The notes beneath the pieces were generated by a model. It worked only from the letters and a program-made list of their open reading frames with translations. It was not told the DNA's origin and ran no database searches. Positions 10,966-21,649 of a DNA stretch of 64,000 bases are shown here, in pieces; the first letter of the stretch is position 1, and every line of letters begins with the position of its first letter. Made by a program: the position numbers and the translations under genes. This DNA comes from Bondarzewia mesenterica (taxonomy: Eukaryota > Basidiomycota > Agaricomycetes > Russulales > Bondarzewiaceae): the NCBI GenBank assembly GCA_004802705.1, contig SGPL01000102.1, forward strand, positions 1 to 64,000, in the 5' to 3' direction.

Positions 10966-12570
10966 ATTGACATCCACCGTGATGAAAAGAATGGGTGCCA
11001 TAGGAATGAGGATCAATCCCGACATCAAGGAGATTGTTTCGAAACATCTCCAAGAACTGTTTGGTCGACTATTTAAAAAAAACAAAAACAATAATTAGAT
11101 TGAGAAATGTCGCATTCAAAATGTGAGCTCACCATAAGTGCATTAGCAATAGCAACACGGTCGCCAGACATGATGCGACGAAATATATAACCTTCGTTGA
11201 TCTGTGATACTGAGAGCCACTCGCTAAGAGCTCGCACTAGACAGAGATGAGCCATCTCCTTAGGCAATGCATAGAGATAGAATGGCTTAATATCTGTATG
11301 ATATAGCCACTAGCATGAGCATGAACAGCCAATGCATAAAAATACACACACCATATGAACTTACCTCCATACTGGCTCATCTTGCAGAATGGAAGAGTGA
11401 TCTTGATACAGTTCTCAGACTCTTGCTCAATGTCATGCACCTGAATCTTCAAAGCCTCGTCAAAATGCAGCAGGCATAAGAATGCAATTGTATAAGCTGC
11501 AGAGAGGAGTCGGCGAGCTCGTCCTCCGCTCCATTCATGAAGATCGCGTGGGTTTGACTTCTGCGAGATGGGTGCATAGTCCTTGATCTGCCAGTGTTCA
11601 GAACTGCGGTTGAAGTCGTACATCTTCAACATGATATCCTAGAATATGGACATAAAAAATGTCAACAATTGTGTCTTCTCTTGCAAAAAAAAAAGTGCTA
11701 ACTGACGTGATCGCACGAGCGCTGGTGGTGGTTTCTCCTATACGTACTTATGAATCAAAGAGTTCATGAGCCACAAAAGAATCAAGACAAGTTGACCACG
11801 ACACACCTTTCTTCTGTAAAGGCTGACTATGTAGGTCGAGATGATCACAGAGACCGATGGATTGTCGATCCATTTCTTTGTAATCTCACTCTTGTGCCAA
11901 AGGAGCATGCCGAGTCCATGCAAGCGACCAAACGCATAAGTCATGGCAGCCCTCATCTTCTGAGCATGGCCGTAAATCCCTCGCACAACATCAGATGGCT
12001 TCAGTGAATCATTGAGGTGAAGCTCATCACAGCTGTCGAAAGACATGATAAGAGCCATGAGAGCATGTGGCACAGTAGGAGGAACCGACGCACTTTGCAT
12101 GATCTAAGCCATGATAAACGAGGGCGCCTTGGGGTGTGGAGTAGAGCTAAAAAAACTCTTCACCCTGTCTGATCAGGCCCTGCTCTTCTAAAAATCTCGT
12201 GCAGGCCTGCATGAGCTGAATTCAGGCATGGGCATTAGCAAGCTGTCAAAAAGGGACTGTGTGGAGTCACAGACCACTTATAGTCCTGGTCTGTCTTCTC
12301 GGCCACACCCTTGGATGCACTCATGAGGACATCCTTCAACTCTTTCAGGCCCTACAGCTTCTCAGGCACATCAGGCTTGCCATCATGTCCTTCAGGGCCA
12401 CCCATCTCAACGTCTTCTTACAAGGGGGCCTCAGATACAGCGAGAAGCAAGGCCTCCTGTTCCCCATCGATATCATCTTGCACTTCTTCATCAGCGGGCC
12501 ATTTCCAGTCATTGTGAGGATCTAGAGCTTCAGAAAGACCAGCAAACTCAGGCTTAGAGATGGCAGACAT
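10966..12570 (-). pseudogene. Tyrosine recombinase copy 2, 3'-truncated and decayed
   Basis: This is an inverted paralogue of the gene at 243-2040. The ATG is at 12570 (MSAISKPEF). It keeps the exon and intron order and is the better copy at GGRARRLLSAAYTIAF (about 11470-11530), where copy 1 has lost Arg codons. Breaks are TAA after SEAPL near 12419-12421 (CAA to TAA), the TAG at 12104-12106 shared with copy 1, and loss of the catalytic Arg pair (HSFRR is now HSFHH near 10979-10995, CGT CGC to CAT CAC). Homology stops at about 10966 right after GGCQ, so the Trp box and nucleophile Tyr are missing. It cannot encode an active enzyme. Confidence 0.85.
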
Positions 12571-12803
12571 TGAGTTGTAAGTGTGGGATGGTGGGATGGA
12601 GAAAGTGGGCAGAGGGATGGTCGGGATCAAGCCTCCAGTCAAGAGATGCGGAAGGCAGTGTTATATAATCAAGCCTGTTATCTGCATTTTCATCAGGCAG
12701 CATCTGCACGTCTTTGTATTTTGTTTATTATTATTATTATTATATTTCATGCCTACAATCTTACTACTATAGAATGTATGTACACAAGAGGGCCCAACGT
12801 GGC
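12571..12803 (-). repeat. 5' flank of recombinase copy 2
   Basis: This is the reverse complement of window positions 1-242, including a TTA trinucleotide run and the GGGCCCAACGTGG end. Homology to copy 1 reaches the window start, so its outer limit cannot be fixed from this window. Confidence 0.7.
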
Positions 12804-12807
12804 CTAA

Positions 12808-12995
12808 AGGCACTCGCTCGCCCATCATATGGAAACGACAGATGAGTTGACAGGCTGACTCGTCCACCACGTGAAAGCGGCAGGCGAGGCAGCCTAGATG
12901 TGAGAGCGCACGCCCGCCATGTCAAAACGGTGAGTGAGGGGGCAGCACATGCTTGCCCCTCGCCCACCATATCAGGAACGGCGGACAAGTTGACC
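12808..12995. repeat. Degenerate minisatellite, about 44-50 bp units
   Basis: Four imperfect units share CTCGCCCACCATxTG, then AAACGGC, GGCGAG and TTGACAGG-like blocks. The array lies directly outside the left end of FB2, mirroring the minisatellite outside FB1. Units are too diverged to set exact boundaries by eye. Confidence 0.55.
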
Positions 12996-13413
12996 AGGCG
13001 TCATTGTAAGGTATTTACAAAGTTTACCATCTATTACCACTTAAGAGTTTACAAAATCTGATTAATATAATGGCCTATATTTTAATTAGAGGTCTGCAAA
13101 GTGGCCATATATTATAAATGGCTTTTTATATGTTATTTTCCTATGTTATTTATTATGTTATCTCCTATGTTTTTTTCCTATGTTTTTTGATATGTTTTTT
13201 ATATTTTTTTTCCTATGTTTTTTCCTATGTTTTTTTCCTATGTTTTTTCCTATGTTTTTTCATATGTTTTTTCATATGTTTTTTCCTATGTTTTTTTTCC
13301 ATATGTTTTTTTTCATATGTTATATATATATATTCAATGCTTTTTCAATGTTTTTAACATAGCTCAGCCATATGTAGTGGAGCATAATTGAAATATTGCT
13401 CTTTATTATTATA

Positions 13414-13990
13414 ACCTAAAAATAGATTTTTTCAGATGACCTCATTTTTTTACGATGGACATATCATCAGAAAGCTATCAATGAGGAGATCATGAATCTA
13501 AAGTCAGAATCAAAATCAGTATAGTATTGGCTGAGATATTACTGCTGTATTAGTATAAGCTAAAAATAGATTATGTGGAGATGGCTTTGTTTTTTCTGAC
13601 AAAGATATCATCTGAAAGCTGTCAATGAGAAGGTCATGAATATGAAATCAGAATTCAAGTTGGCATAATATTGGTTGAGATATGAGTCTTTTATTATTAT
13701 GAGCTAAAAATAGATTGGTTTGAGATAAGCTTGGTTTTTTGTGGTGAAGACATCATCTGAAAGCTATCGATGAGCAGATCATGAATATGAAATCAGAATT
13801 GAAATCGGCACAGTATTGATTGAGATATAGGTCTTTTGTTATTATAAGCTAAAAATAGATTGTTTTNAGATAAGCTTGGTTTTTNCCGANGAAGATATGA
13901 TNNGAAAGCCATTGATGAGCAGATCATGAATCTGCAATCNGAATTGAAATTGATAAAGTATTGGCTGAGGTATTGTCAATTCATTCTTAA
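13414..13990. repeat. 144-bp tandem repeats, FB2 left arm (four units)
   Basis: The marker CTAAAAATAGAT occurs with unit starts at 13414, 13558, 13702 and 13847, spacing 144, 144 and 145 bp. Unit content matches the FB1 repeats, so the two elements share one repeat family. Confidence 0.85.
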
Positions 13991-14106
13991 AAGTGTCGCG
14001 TTTCTGTCAGTATTTTCAGTTTTCTGCAACAACCAAAGCAGAGATGACCCTTAAACCAATTGCATTGCATTTCACCAATTCANCTNTATGTCTTTCATTT
14101 ATAGAC

Positions 14107-14299
14107 TTCACTACCATGGATANTATNTTTATGACTCCTATTCTAATAGACTTATNNCAGAAAGGCAAATGTGNATATCTTTNGAAATATGACTTGTTTC
14201 TTGAAATCTGACTTATTGATGTGAATCTCATCCTAAAGTCTATTGCATGAATTGATATAAGGTAAAATGGTCAAAGTCAAATGTAATCATANCAGCATA
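14107..14299. other. FB2 loop
   Basis: This non-palindromic centre is homologous to the FB1 loop but in the opposite orientation. It carries several ambiguous bases. It is non-coding as far as can be seen. Confidence 0.65.
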
Positions 14300-14545
14300 G
14301 TCCATAAATGAAAGACATAAAGCTGNATTGGTGAAATGCAATGCAATTGGTTTAAGGGTCATCTCTGCTTTGGTTGTTGCAGAAAACTGAAAATACTGAC
14401 AGAAACGCGACACTTTTAAGAATGAATTGACAATACCTCAGCCAATACTTTATCAATTTCAATTCNGATTGCAGATTCATGATCTGCTCATCAATGGCTT
14501 TCNNATCATATCTTCNTCGGNAAAAACCAAGCTTATCTTAAAACA

Positions 14546-15135
14546 ATCTATTTTTAGCTTATAATAATGAAAGACCTATATCTCAATCAATACTGTGCCG
14601 ATTTCAATTCTGATTTCATATTCATGATCTGCTCATCGATAGCTTTCAGATGATGTCTTCACCACAAAAAATAAAGCTTATCTCAAACCAATCTATTTTT
14701 AGCTCATAATAACAAAAGACTCATATCTCAACCAATACGATGCTAACTTGAATTCTGATTTCATATTCATGACCTGCTCATTGACAGCTTTCAGATAATA
14801 TCTTCATCAGAAAAAACAAAGCCATCTTCACATCATCTATTTTTAGCTTATATTAATAAAGCAGTAATACCTCAGCCAATGTTATACCAATTTTGATTTT
14901 GACTTTAAATTCATGATCTCCTCATTGACAGCTTTCTGACCATATACCTGTCGGGAAAAATGAGGTCATCTGAAAAATATCTATTTTTAGCATATAATAA
15001 TAAAGAGTAATATCTCAGCCAATATTATACTGATTGTGATTTTGACTTTAGATTCATGATCTCCTCATTGATAGCTTTCTGATGATATGTCCATCGTGAA
15101 AAATGAGGTCATCTGAAAAAATCTATTTTTAGCTT
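14546..15135. repeat. 144-bp tandem repeats, FB2 right arm (five units)
   Basis: The reverse-complement marker ATCTATTTTTAGC starts at 14546, 14691, 14835, 14979 and 15121, spacing 145, 144, 144 and 142 bp. There is one unit more than in the left arm, which shows repeat gain or loss since the palindrome formed. Confidence 0.85.
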
Positions 15136-15590
15136 ATAATAATAAAGAGCAATATTTCAATTATGCTCAGCTACATATGGCTGAGCTATGTTAAAAACAT
15201 TGAAAAAGCATTGAATATNNNNANANANNACATATNAAAAAAACATATAAGAAAAACATAATGANNAAAAAACATAGGANNAAAAACATATGAAAAAAAA
15301 ACATATGNAAAAAAACATAGGAAAAAAAACATAGGAAAAAAACATNGGAAAANACATCNNAAAAAACATANNAAAAAANATAGNAAAAAAACATAGGANA
15401 NAACATAGGAAAAANACATAGGAGATAACATAATAAATAACATAGGAAAATAACATATAAAAAGCCATTTATAATATATAGCCACTTTGCAGACCTCTAA
15501 TTAAAATATAGGCCATTGTATTAACCAGACTTTGCAAACCCTTAAGTGGTAATAGATGGTAAACTTTGTAAATACNTTACAATGACGCCT

Positions 15591-15853
15591 GCCTCATCCT
15601 CCTGGGTGTGCCNCNCTTNCGGCTGTCGACTCTCCTCGAAGTCCCCATGCGCATCTTGAACTGCAAGTAAGGTATTGACTAGCTGCAATGTCGATATTCT
15701 TTAAATGTCAGTGGATGCTGAAGGTAGGACTGTTTGTAGGANNAAATGAAACAACAAAAAGAAAAAAAAAGCAAGAGGTGAATNAAAGAAGGGTCAAGGC
15801 AAAATGGAACGTAATACAACAAANCAAAAGGTGAAAGGAGCGAGAAATGACAT
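15591..15853. other. 3' flank of the unidentified minus-strand gene
   Basis: About 260 bp lies between FB2 and the stop codon of the downstream minus-strand gene, likely 3' UTR and terminator. FB2 therefore sits just beyond the gene's 3' end. No other feature is recognised. Confidence 0.4.
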
Positions 15854-18437
15854 TCATTTCGAATTGTTNCCTGAGCTGTCATCGTCCGAGCTCGAATTCG
15901 AGGAGTGCTCGCCATNGTTTGCAGCGGCGACAGGTGCAGCAGGATGACCGTTNGGTTGCTGTTNGAACANACACATCCTTTCCTCCAGCTGCTNGATCTT
16001 CTCAGCCTCCACATCCCCATNNATGCTCTTTCTCCACCATCGTCNGCCGACGAGATNGCACNCCGCTGCCCACTATGTCCGGNGANGACAGGGATCTGAC
16101 AATGCTGAATGTGTTTGTCTGCGTCAGAGAGAGGTCNTTCATGTNCTGCAGNTAAGCCATGACAGAGCGCAGNGATCTNGTGTATGCTTCTCGGACNCAT
16201 TCTTGTTCTCACCGATGGAACTGTTNGATCGTCTCTACGNGCACCGGGTTNGGACTTGGNATAGGGCTTGAACTGGGAGTCAATGAAGCATGGCNGTCAT
16301 CGCCACTATCNGTCGGGCTCNCCCCCCCGTGGCAACCAGACCAGGGAGGAAGGTCACGGCAGGCAGCACAGAAAGAGTAGAAGGCCCATCAATGGGCAAG
16401 AAACTCNGACATTTNGCTCCTCGACTCGTGTGCGANGAGACNGAAAGGTTCAAAGTGGACAACNTGCTGGGAGAGGGAGAGGGCAATGCNNTCGCNCTCA
16501 TCTNTGTCTGTGACTGCNTTTGTGTTGGATCAGATTCTTNAATCAACGTGAGTGAGACNGAGATTTNNGGNGGCGACAAGGGGAGTTGCATGTCCAGGGT
16601 ACCCGTAGACNAGATGCNCATGTCNATNTGAGCGACGGGTTTGACTNGGGTTACCACCGGNGCTGANGATGGTNGCATGTCGGGCACATCCATAANGGTC
16701 TTCATCGGGAGTCNTCCTTGGGCAGTCAAAGGCCTCGAGTTTGCAGGNGAGTCCAAGNGCATCTTGCCCATCGACATCTTTTCGAGGAACCACCACCGCC
16801 CTGACTTGTCCTTGTCCTTTTCTTCCTTCTGACGAGATCCGCTTCGCGGTCGAGGACCACCTCTCTCTTGAGCTGAGCGGTCCTCGCCCNGAAAAGGTGA
16901 CATCGNGCCCTCGNNTACGATAGACTTGCAGCTCAGGNGAGAGGATGTAGANNGACNATCGCCGAGCNTCTGCTCTGTGGTAGAGAGTCTCTCCCAGAAT
17001 GACCTGTCNGTTGGCAGGCGCANNGATGTCGNNGAAGACGTGCNCACACCTGCGGGGATGCCAAGGCTGGCGAAACACCNGGGAGGTGCTTTGTGTTTNG
17101 GAGGCATGAGGGATGCTTGATCTAGCAAGTTTGTGGCAGAAACTGAAGTGGGGTAGTGGGTCAGACCCACTNGTGAAGTCGTGGTCGACTGGCTGNAAGN
17201 AGAGGAGGAAGGAACGGNCACGGCCTCCCTGCGCAATTCGCTTGCACTTTTCATTCNGCAAACTTCGTGCTCGCCAAAGTATCNGAAGTCAGGCACCTTC
17301 CTGCTTGGCCGTGATAAGCCATCGCCTCCACCGCTGCCACCACGGTGTGACTTCTCNTAATAGGCACNGTTCGGCATCNTCCTTNTGTGCACGACACCGC
17401 GGGCAGGCTCATTATCTGGGCCCNGAGCTGTGTAGCTCGTCGCGNGGCNGAGAATATGCTGNGGGGNGATTGTGTCCTCCTCTTCCNTGGGCCGGCCATC
17501 ATATTCAGTGAGCNGNGAATCAGGGAGATCTTCTACATNNGTATCTGTCAATGGCTCCNTATCCTAGATATTAACAGAATGCAAGGGGAGATTTGGAATT
17601 GAAGGAGTAAAGAGCNGCNTCAGGGGNGAGTCCTTCNATAGCAATGGATCGANGAGGGCCTTCCATGGCCCCTNGAAAGGGTTCCTGTCNACCAAGAGCG
17701 TTTCCCAAGGAGGAAAGAAGACAGAGCCAGCTTGGTAGCAAGTAAAATAGCTCGATCTACTTTNTGAAGACACAACTATGCGTGGCGTGTGTCAACAGAT
17801 TTGAGATCATNGATCCNGAGACTTTGGACACCTTGCTGGTCCTATCCTTCAANGCTNCAAGATTATCCTTCGCGGTCCATATCAGACTCGATCATGGNAA
17901 TCGTCCCTGGTTAAAGTCAGTAATANATCNAATGAAGGAGGTCATATTTGACTTACGCGTTCACTCATCCTCCTCCTCATCGCTGATTCAGGTGCAAAGG
18001 CGGCAGCCTTCACCNTTTTTTCATCAAACAGACACTGTAGTGTGAAACCAGCTTCNNCAATGGGAGACTGAGGAGCNTGAATNGAAANGAGCCAGATGGT
18101 CTCTCTTGGTGGTGGGTTTCCTTCTGCCTTCACTGAGGGACCCAAGAAATCACCAATCAGTACACCGTCAGCACCTACCGTACCTANGTGACTCACACAA
18201 AAGCTCGATAATCGATCTGTCCCCTTCCCCAACCTTCCTCGTCCTCTCNAGCATCTCGCCCACAATTCNGCCTANACCATGATTGAGCGTCGNGATCTGC
18301 CTTNACCTCTGGTCCACGAGCCNTGTGATGAACAGCAGCACAGGCGNGAGCANGACAAAGAGAGTTTGAAATGGCGATATCCTTGCATTGGTAAANGAGT
18401 CAAAGCTCGTGGCCACNAGCNGTCGCTTTCNATGCAA
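15854..18437 (-). CDS. Unidentified multi-exon gene, one membrane segment near the N-terminus
   Basis: I do not recognise this protein. The C-terminal exon ends at the TGA 15854-15856 and is Ser/Asp-rich after an apparent coiled coil (GDVEAEKI and QLEERM, about 15960-16020). Before it lie RSLRSVMAYLQ and LSLTQTNTFSIVRSL (about 16090-16180). The exon at 16280-17551 is long, Ser/Pro-rich and contains KSGRWWFLEKMSMGKM (about 16760-16810). Toward the N-terminus, near 18290-18437, a hydrophobic segment (FQTLFV then PVLLFIT) precedes TLNHG and ERTRKVGEGDRSIIELL. An intron of about 65 bp with donor near 18203 rejoins the frame at LKAEGNPPPRETIWL. Many N positions prevent a firm model and no ATG start can be assigned. 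It could be intact or slightly damaged. A membrane-anchored, largely disordered protein is inferred. Confidence 0.5.
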
Positions 18438-18749
18438 GGTCNCAAAGTCATGCGAAAAGCCCGCNAGGCNGACNTTGTCCAGCNTGTTTGTTCAAANAAG
18501 AGTCATGGTCANGTCAATCATGCAAATGTGAGTGCNGATCNAATGGTAAAAGGTANCTNCAATAAAAGACTGTGACAGCATTTGCTGGAGTAAGTACGAG
18601 CGAGTAAGTAAAGTCCCTGTAAGTCCTAGCAANGCGATCAAACACCNCNACATTTCCTAGCAGATTTGTCACTATTTGTCAGGTTGAAATTACAAAAATC
18701 TGAACTCAACAAACTGTTGGTTGAACNACTCCCATATCTCCCCTCATTT

Positions 18750-20180
18750 CCTGAAGTGATGGCCTGGCCCNCGANACCGCAGCTTGTGCCATTCGATCTG
18801 GACACTTCAAGAAAGCCATTGAATTGCTCGAGGTCNGTCGGGNGATTTTCCAGTCACACGCCCTCCAACTTCGCACTCCACTTGATGATCTTCAAGCGAG
18901 AAAGCCTGCACTTGTTCAAAAATTGGAGAACATCTCGCGGGCGCTCAAGCAAGGATCCCAGCGGGATATGTTCAGAGCTCCTAGTGGGCACAAGGTACTT
19001 TNGATGGAGCAAGAGGCAAGTCACTATCATGAACTCAATGATGAATGGCTGGCGACGCTGCAATAGATTCGAATGCTGGACGGATTCCACAACTTTTTTT
19101 CTTCCCAAGTCATTCGACATTCTTCAGAGTGTGGCATCTCGCGGTCTGGTCATCATCATCAATATGAGCTAATCTAGTTGTGATGCCCTAAGGTTCTGAC
19201 CTCGTTCACAGTCAAACATGTCCCACTCGATCTGACTATGGCAGGCTCAGAAGATCTTGTTCATTCCATGAGCTTTGCAGCATCTTCTCTCACTCTCCCT
19301 CAAGACCTTCAAGCATCTCTCGAGGAACTCATTGATAAGAGGCACGAATCGATGACAAAGGAACTGCCTGAGCGGCATTTGTGAGTGAAGCAAATTGCAG
19401 TCACGCAGCACAGGAATCCTGATCTAGTCTTCCAGGATATCTTGAGGATACTGTGGGAGTGTGTCATCAAGCCAGTCATTCTTTCACTAGATCTGAAGGG
19501 CAGTAGCTCAATTTCTTCATCACACTCCGCGCTACCCTGCTCATTCACCTTACAGAAGCCGGAATCACCTCCACGCCTATGGCGGTGTCCCACAATACCA
19601 TTCACATTCCTCTTGCTCCATGCAGCTGACATTTACAGTATACACGGTGGTGACGAAGATGTATTGTCGCAATATGTCGTCTCATCCTACACGCATACTC
19701 TCAACGTGCTCCTTTCTCCCTCGNCCCAACCCGCTGAGCCTTTCAAACTTCTTGCCGCCATACATTCTCCTCCAGCCCGCAATCAATGCCAAATGCCTTA
19801 TTGGCATTCCTCAGCGCATGCCAGATGGCGATGGGCGATGACCAACTGCTGGACAAAGCCATGCATCTTGCCGCGATGCTGTTGTTTGCTAGATTTCAGG
19901 GAACAGTCGTGACGATGTGGTAAGTACATGATAAGGTTGCTTGCTCACACGATAAGTGCTCAAACTTAATTTGAACCCATCAGAGGTCCATGTACGATAC
20001 AGACAGGCCGGACATTGTGGACAGCTTCTATGAGTGTTTCAGGATGAGAGCGGTGCACGCATATCATCCCCTGATACTGCCCATGCTGCTCGAGCGCTCC
20101 ATCTCGCTGTCACGAACCTGCACAGGAAGGGCATACCCTTTGCGCACTGGGTTCCTTTCACTCACTTCGGATGATGACCT
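18750..20180 (+). pseudogene. CHAT-domain/TPR protein (C-terminal part), decayed with internal deletion
   Basis: This is a remnant of the Agaricomycete CHAT-TPR family (caspase-like peptidase domain fused to tetratricopeptide repeats). The TPR side ends with a helical block reading HALQLRTPLDDLQARKPAL near 18853-18910 and NDEWLATLQ near 19040-19066. CHAT segments follow: WECVIKPVI near 19456-19482, RLWRCPTIPFTFLLLHAADI near 19575-19635, and VVSSYTHTLNVLL near 19675-19713. The conserved SACQxAMGD nucleophile-Cys motif appears near 19815-19845 in another frame, followed by HLAAMLLF and GTVVTMW, then an intron with GTAAGT at about 19920. The last exon starts near 19984 (DTDRPDIVDSFYECF). The stretch expected to hold the catalytic His (FACHG-type) between about 19765 and 19800 is deleted. 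Stops and frameshifts occur throughout, so it is non-functional. Confidence 0.8.
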
Positions 20181-21640
20181 GTATGCCGCAGCTTCATACC
20201 ATTCCTTTTCTATACCGTCTTTGTATCATTTTTTCTGTTCTGACATTCGTTCATCCCCTGTCTCTGTCTTTTGATGAAGTATACTACAGGAACTCCTCTA
20301 CTTCAATTTTCCGGACTGCTCTTGTTCAATATTGCAACTGATCATTGGTTGTCTAGCGGTCACAGCAGTTGCTTATTCAAAAATTTCCCTGATGCTGTTT
20401 ATATTTGTGCATGCACCGTAGTATTTCACTATCTTTTAGTTATTCTCACACCCCTGCTCAGTGTTTTCTTAAAATCTCTTATTTTGCCATTGCTTGTATA
20501 CTTTAGATAGCTCGTTCATATCAGACTGACAAAATTATACTATTGTCAATGTTACTTTTGCGTGCAAAATGAGAAGCACTTGAGATTAAATTAGTACATA
20601 GCTTGTCCAAATTATGAATCTTAGAGACGAAGAATAAAGATATTATTTGCTATGGACTGAGGACAGATTAGAACTATTCTTGGCTCAATGGGTCCCACTG
20701 AAAAGCTGGGGGTAACTTAGAATGATCTCAGAACAATGAGTACTGAAAATATCTATATGAGAACAAATAAGTACTAATAAGTTCTCAATTAGGAGGGGAG
20801 TAATTCCCTGATGTTGGTGGTGTCATCTCCCATGAGCGGTGTCCAACTGCGCGGTGGATGTTCCATCTTGTGCATCACAATTTTGAGATGCATGAATTGG
20901 TCGGACTTGTACNGCATNGGCGCAGATGGGGGGTGATAGAGTATGGCGCTGCGGGTGGAGGTGTAGGGTGATGGTGAGGAAGNTGAGGAAGGTGAACTTN
21001 GGGATGTCGAAGCGAAAGGATTTTCAGTGGCAGCAATGAGGAGGTTGAGGAGTGAGTGAGTGATGACTGTGTNATGAGGTATGAACTATGACTAGAACTG
21101 AAATCAAGGCTCACATAAAGGTCCGTATTTTGGCTTTTGCAANCAAACCAATCGCCGTCTCATGATGCCCCCATCNAGAANNTGCATTCAGAATGATACT
21201 GGTAAACTTGCGATGAATGTTGCCAAGGAGCGCGAGGTCTCATCGAAGTTTGTTGGCAAGCTCTCTACCAACGTCTCTGTATTTAAGAACACTCCACTTA
21301 ATATCACCTCTAAAACCGATCTGTTGTCGTGGTTAAAAAGGTTTTTCAACNTAGGTATATGTCGGATTTTCCTACTTTCTCAGAATATACCTATCGTTCG
21401 ATGTGAGGGATATTCTGTAGATACTTATGAAGCAAGGTTGCAGTGCTTCCTTAGTAAGGGATGAACAAGGGGTTGTGGAAAATATTTCTGTGATTTTAGA
21501 AATTTTTCCTACATTGATCTGAGCAGAACTGAATTTTCAGTTCAAGAGGATGAGCAGCAGGCTAGTAGTGACACAAGAAAATCGTTATATTCAGGTGTTG
21601 CAATACGAACAACACTANGACTGAATATGTATAAAGCTTC
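20181..21640. other. No confident gene
   Basis: The stretch after the CHAT remnant has no recognised coding sequence. A 100-codon open frame at 21162-21464 (+, ATG start, MMPP..) is not similar to anything I know. A Ser/Pro/His-rich minus frame at 20875-21114 looks like skewed composition. A putative 3' UTR of the CHAT gene may extend to about 20520. Confidence 0.35.
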
Positions 21641-21649
21641 CAGAGATGT

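Larger units (their letters stand above)
12996..15590. mobile_element. Foldback element FB2 (2.6-kb palindrome)
   Basis: The left arm 12996-14106 is the reverse complement of the right arm 14300-15590 around a 193-bp loop (14107-14299). The ends begin AGGCGTCATTGTAAGGTATT. The arm order parallels FB1: a unique terminal segment, a T-rich tract of 12-bp CCTATGTTTTTT units (13130-13330 and about 15215-15450), about 144-bp tandem repeats, and an inner segment with GTCAGTATTTTCAGTTTTCT that is shared with FB1. The terminal segment differs from that of FB1. The right arm has one more internal repeat than the left (five against four). No transposase is seen and no convincing target duplication flanks it. 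Confidence 0.85.

Noticed and set aside
20875..21114. Ser/Pro/His-rich minus-strand frame as a gene
   Set aside because: Composition is low complexity, it has no recognisable domain and it contains ambiguous bases.
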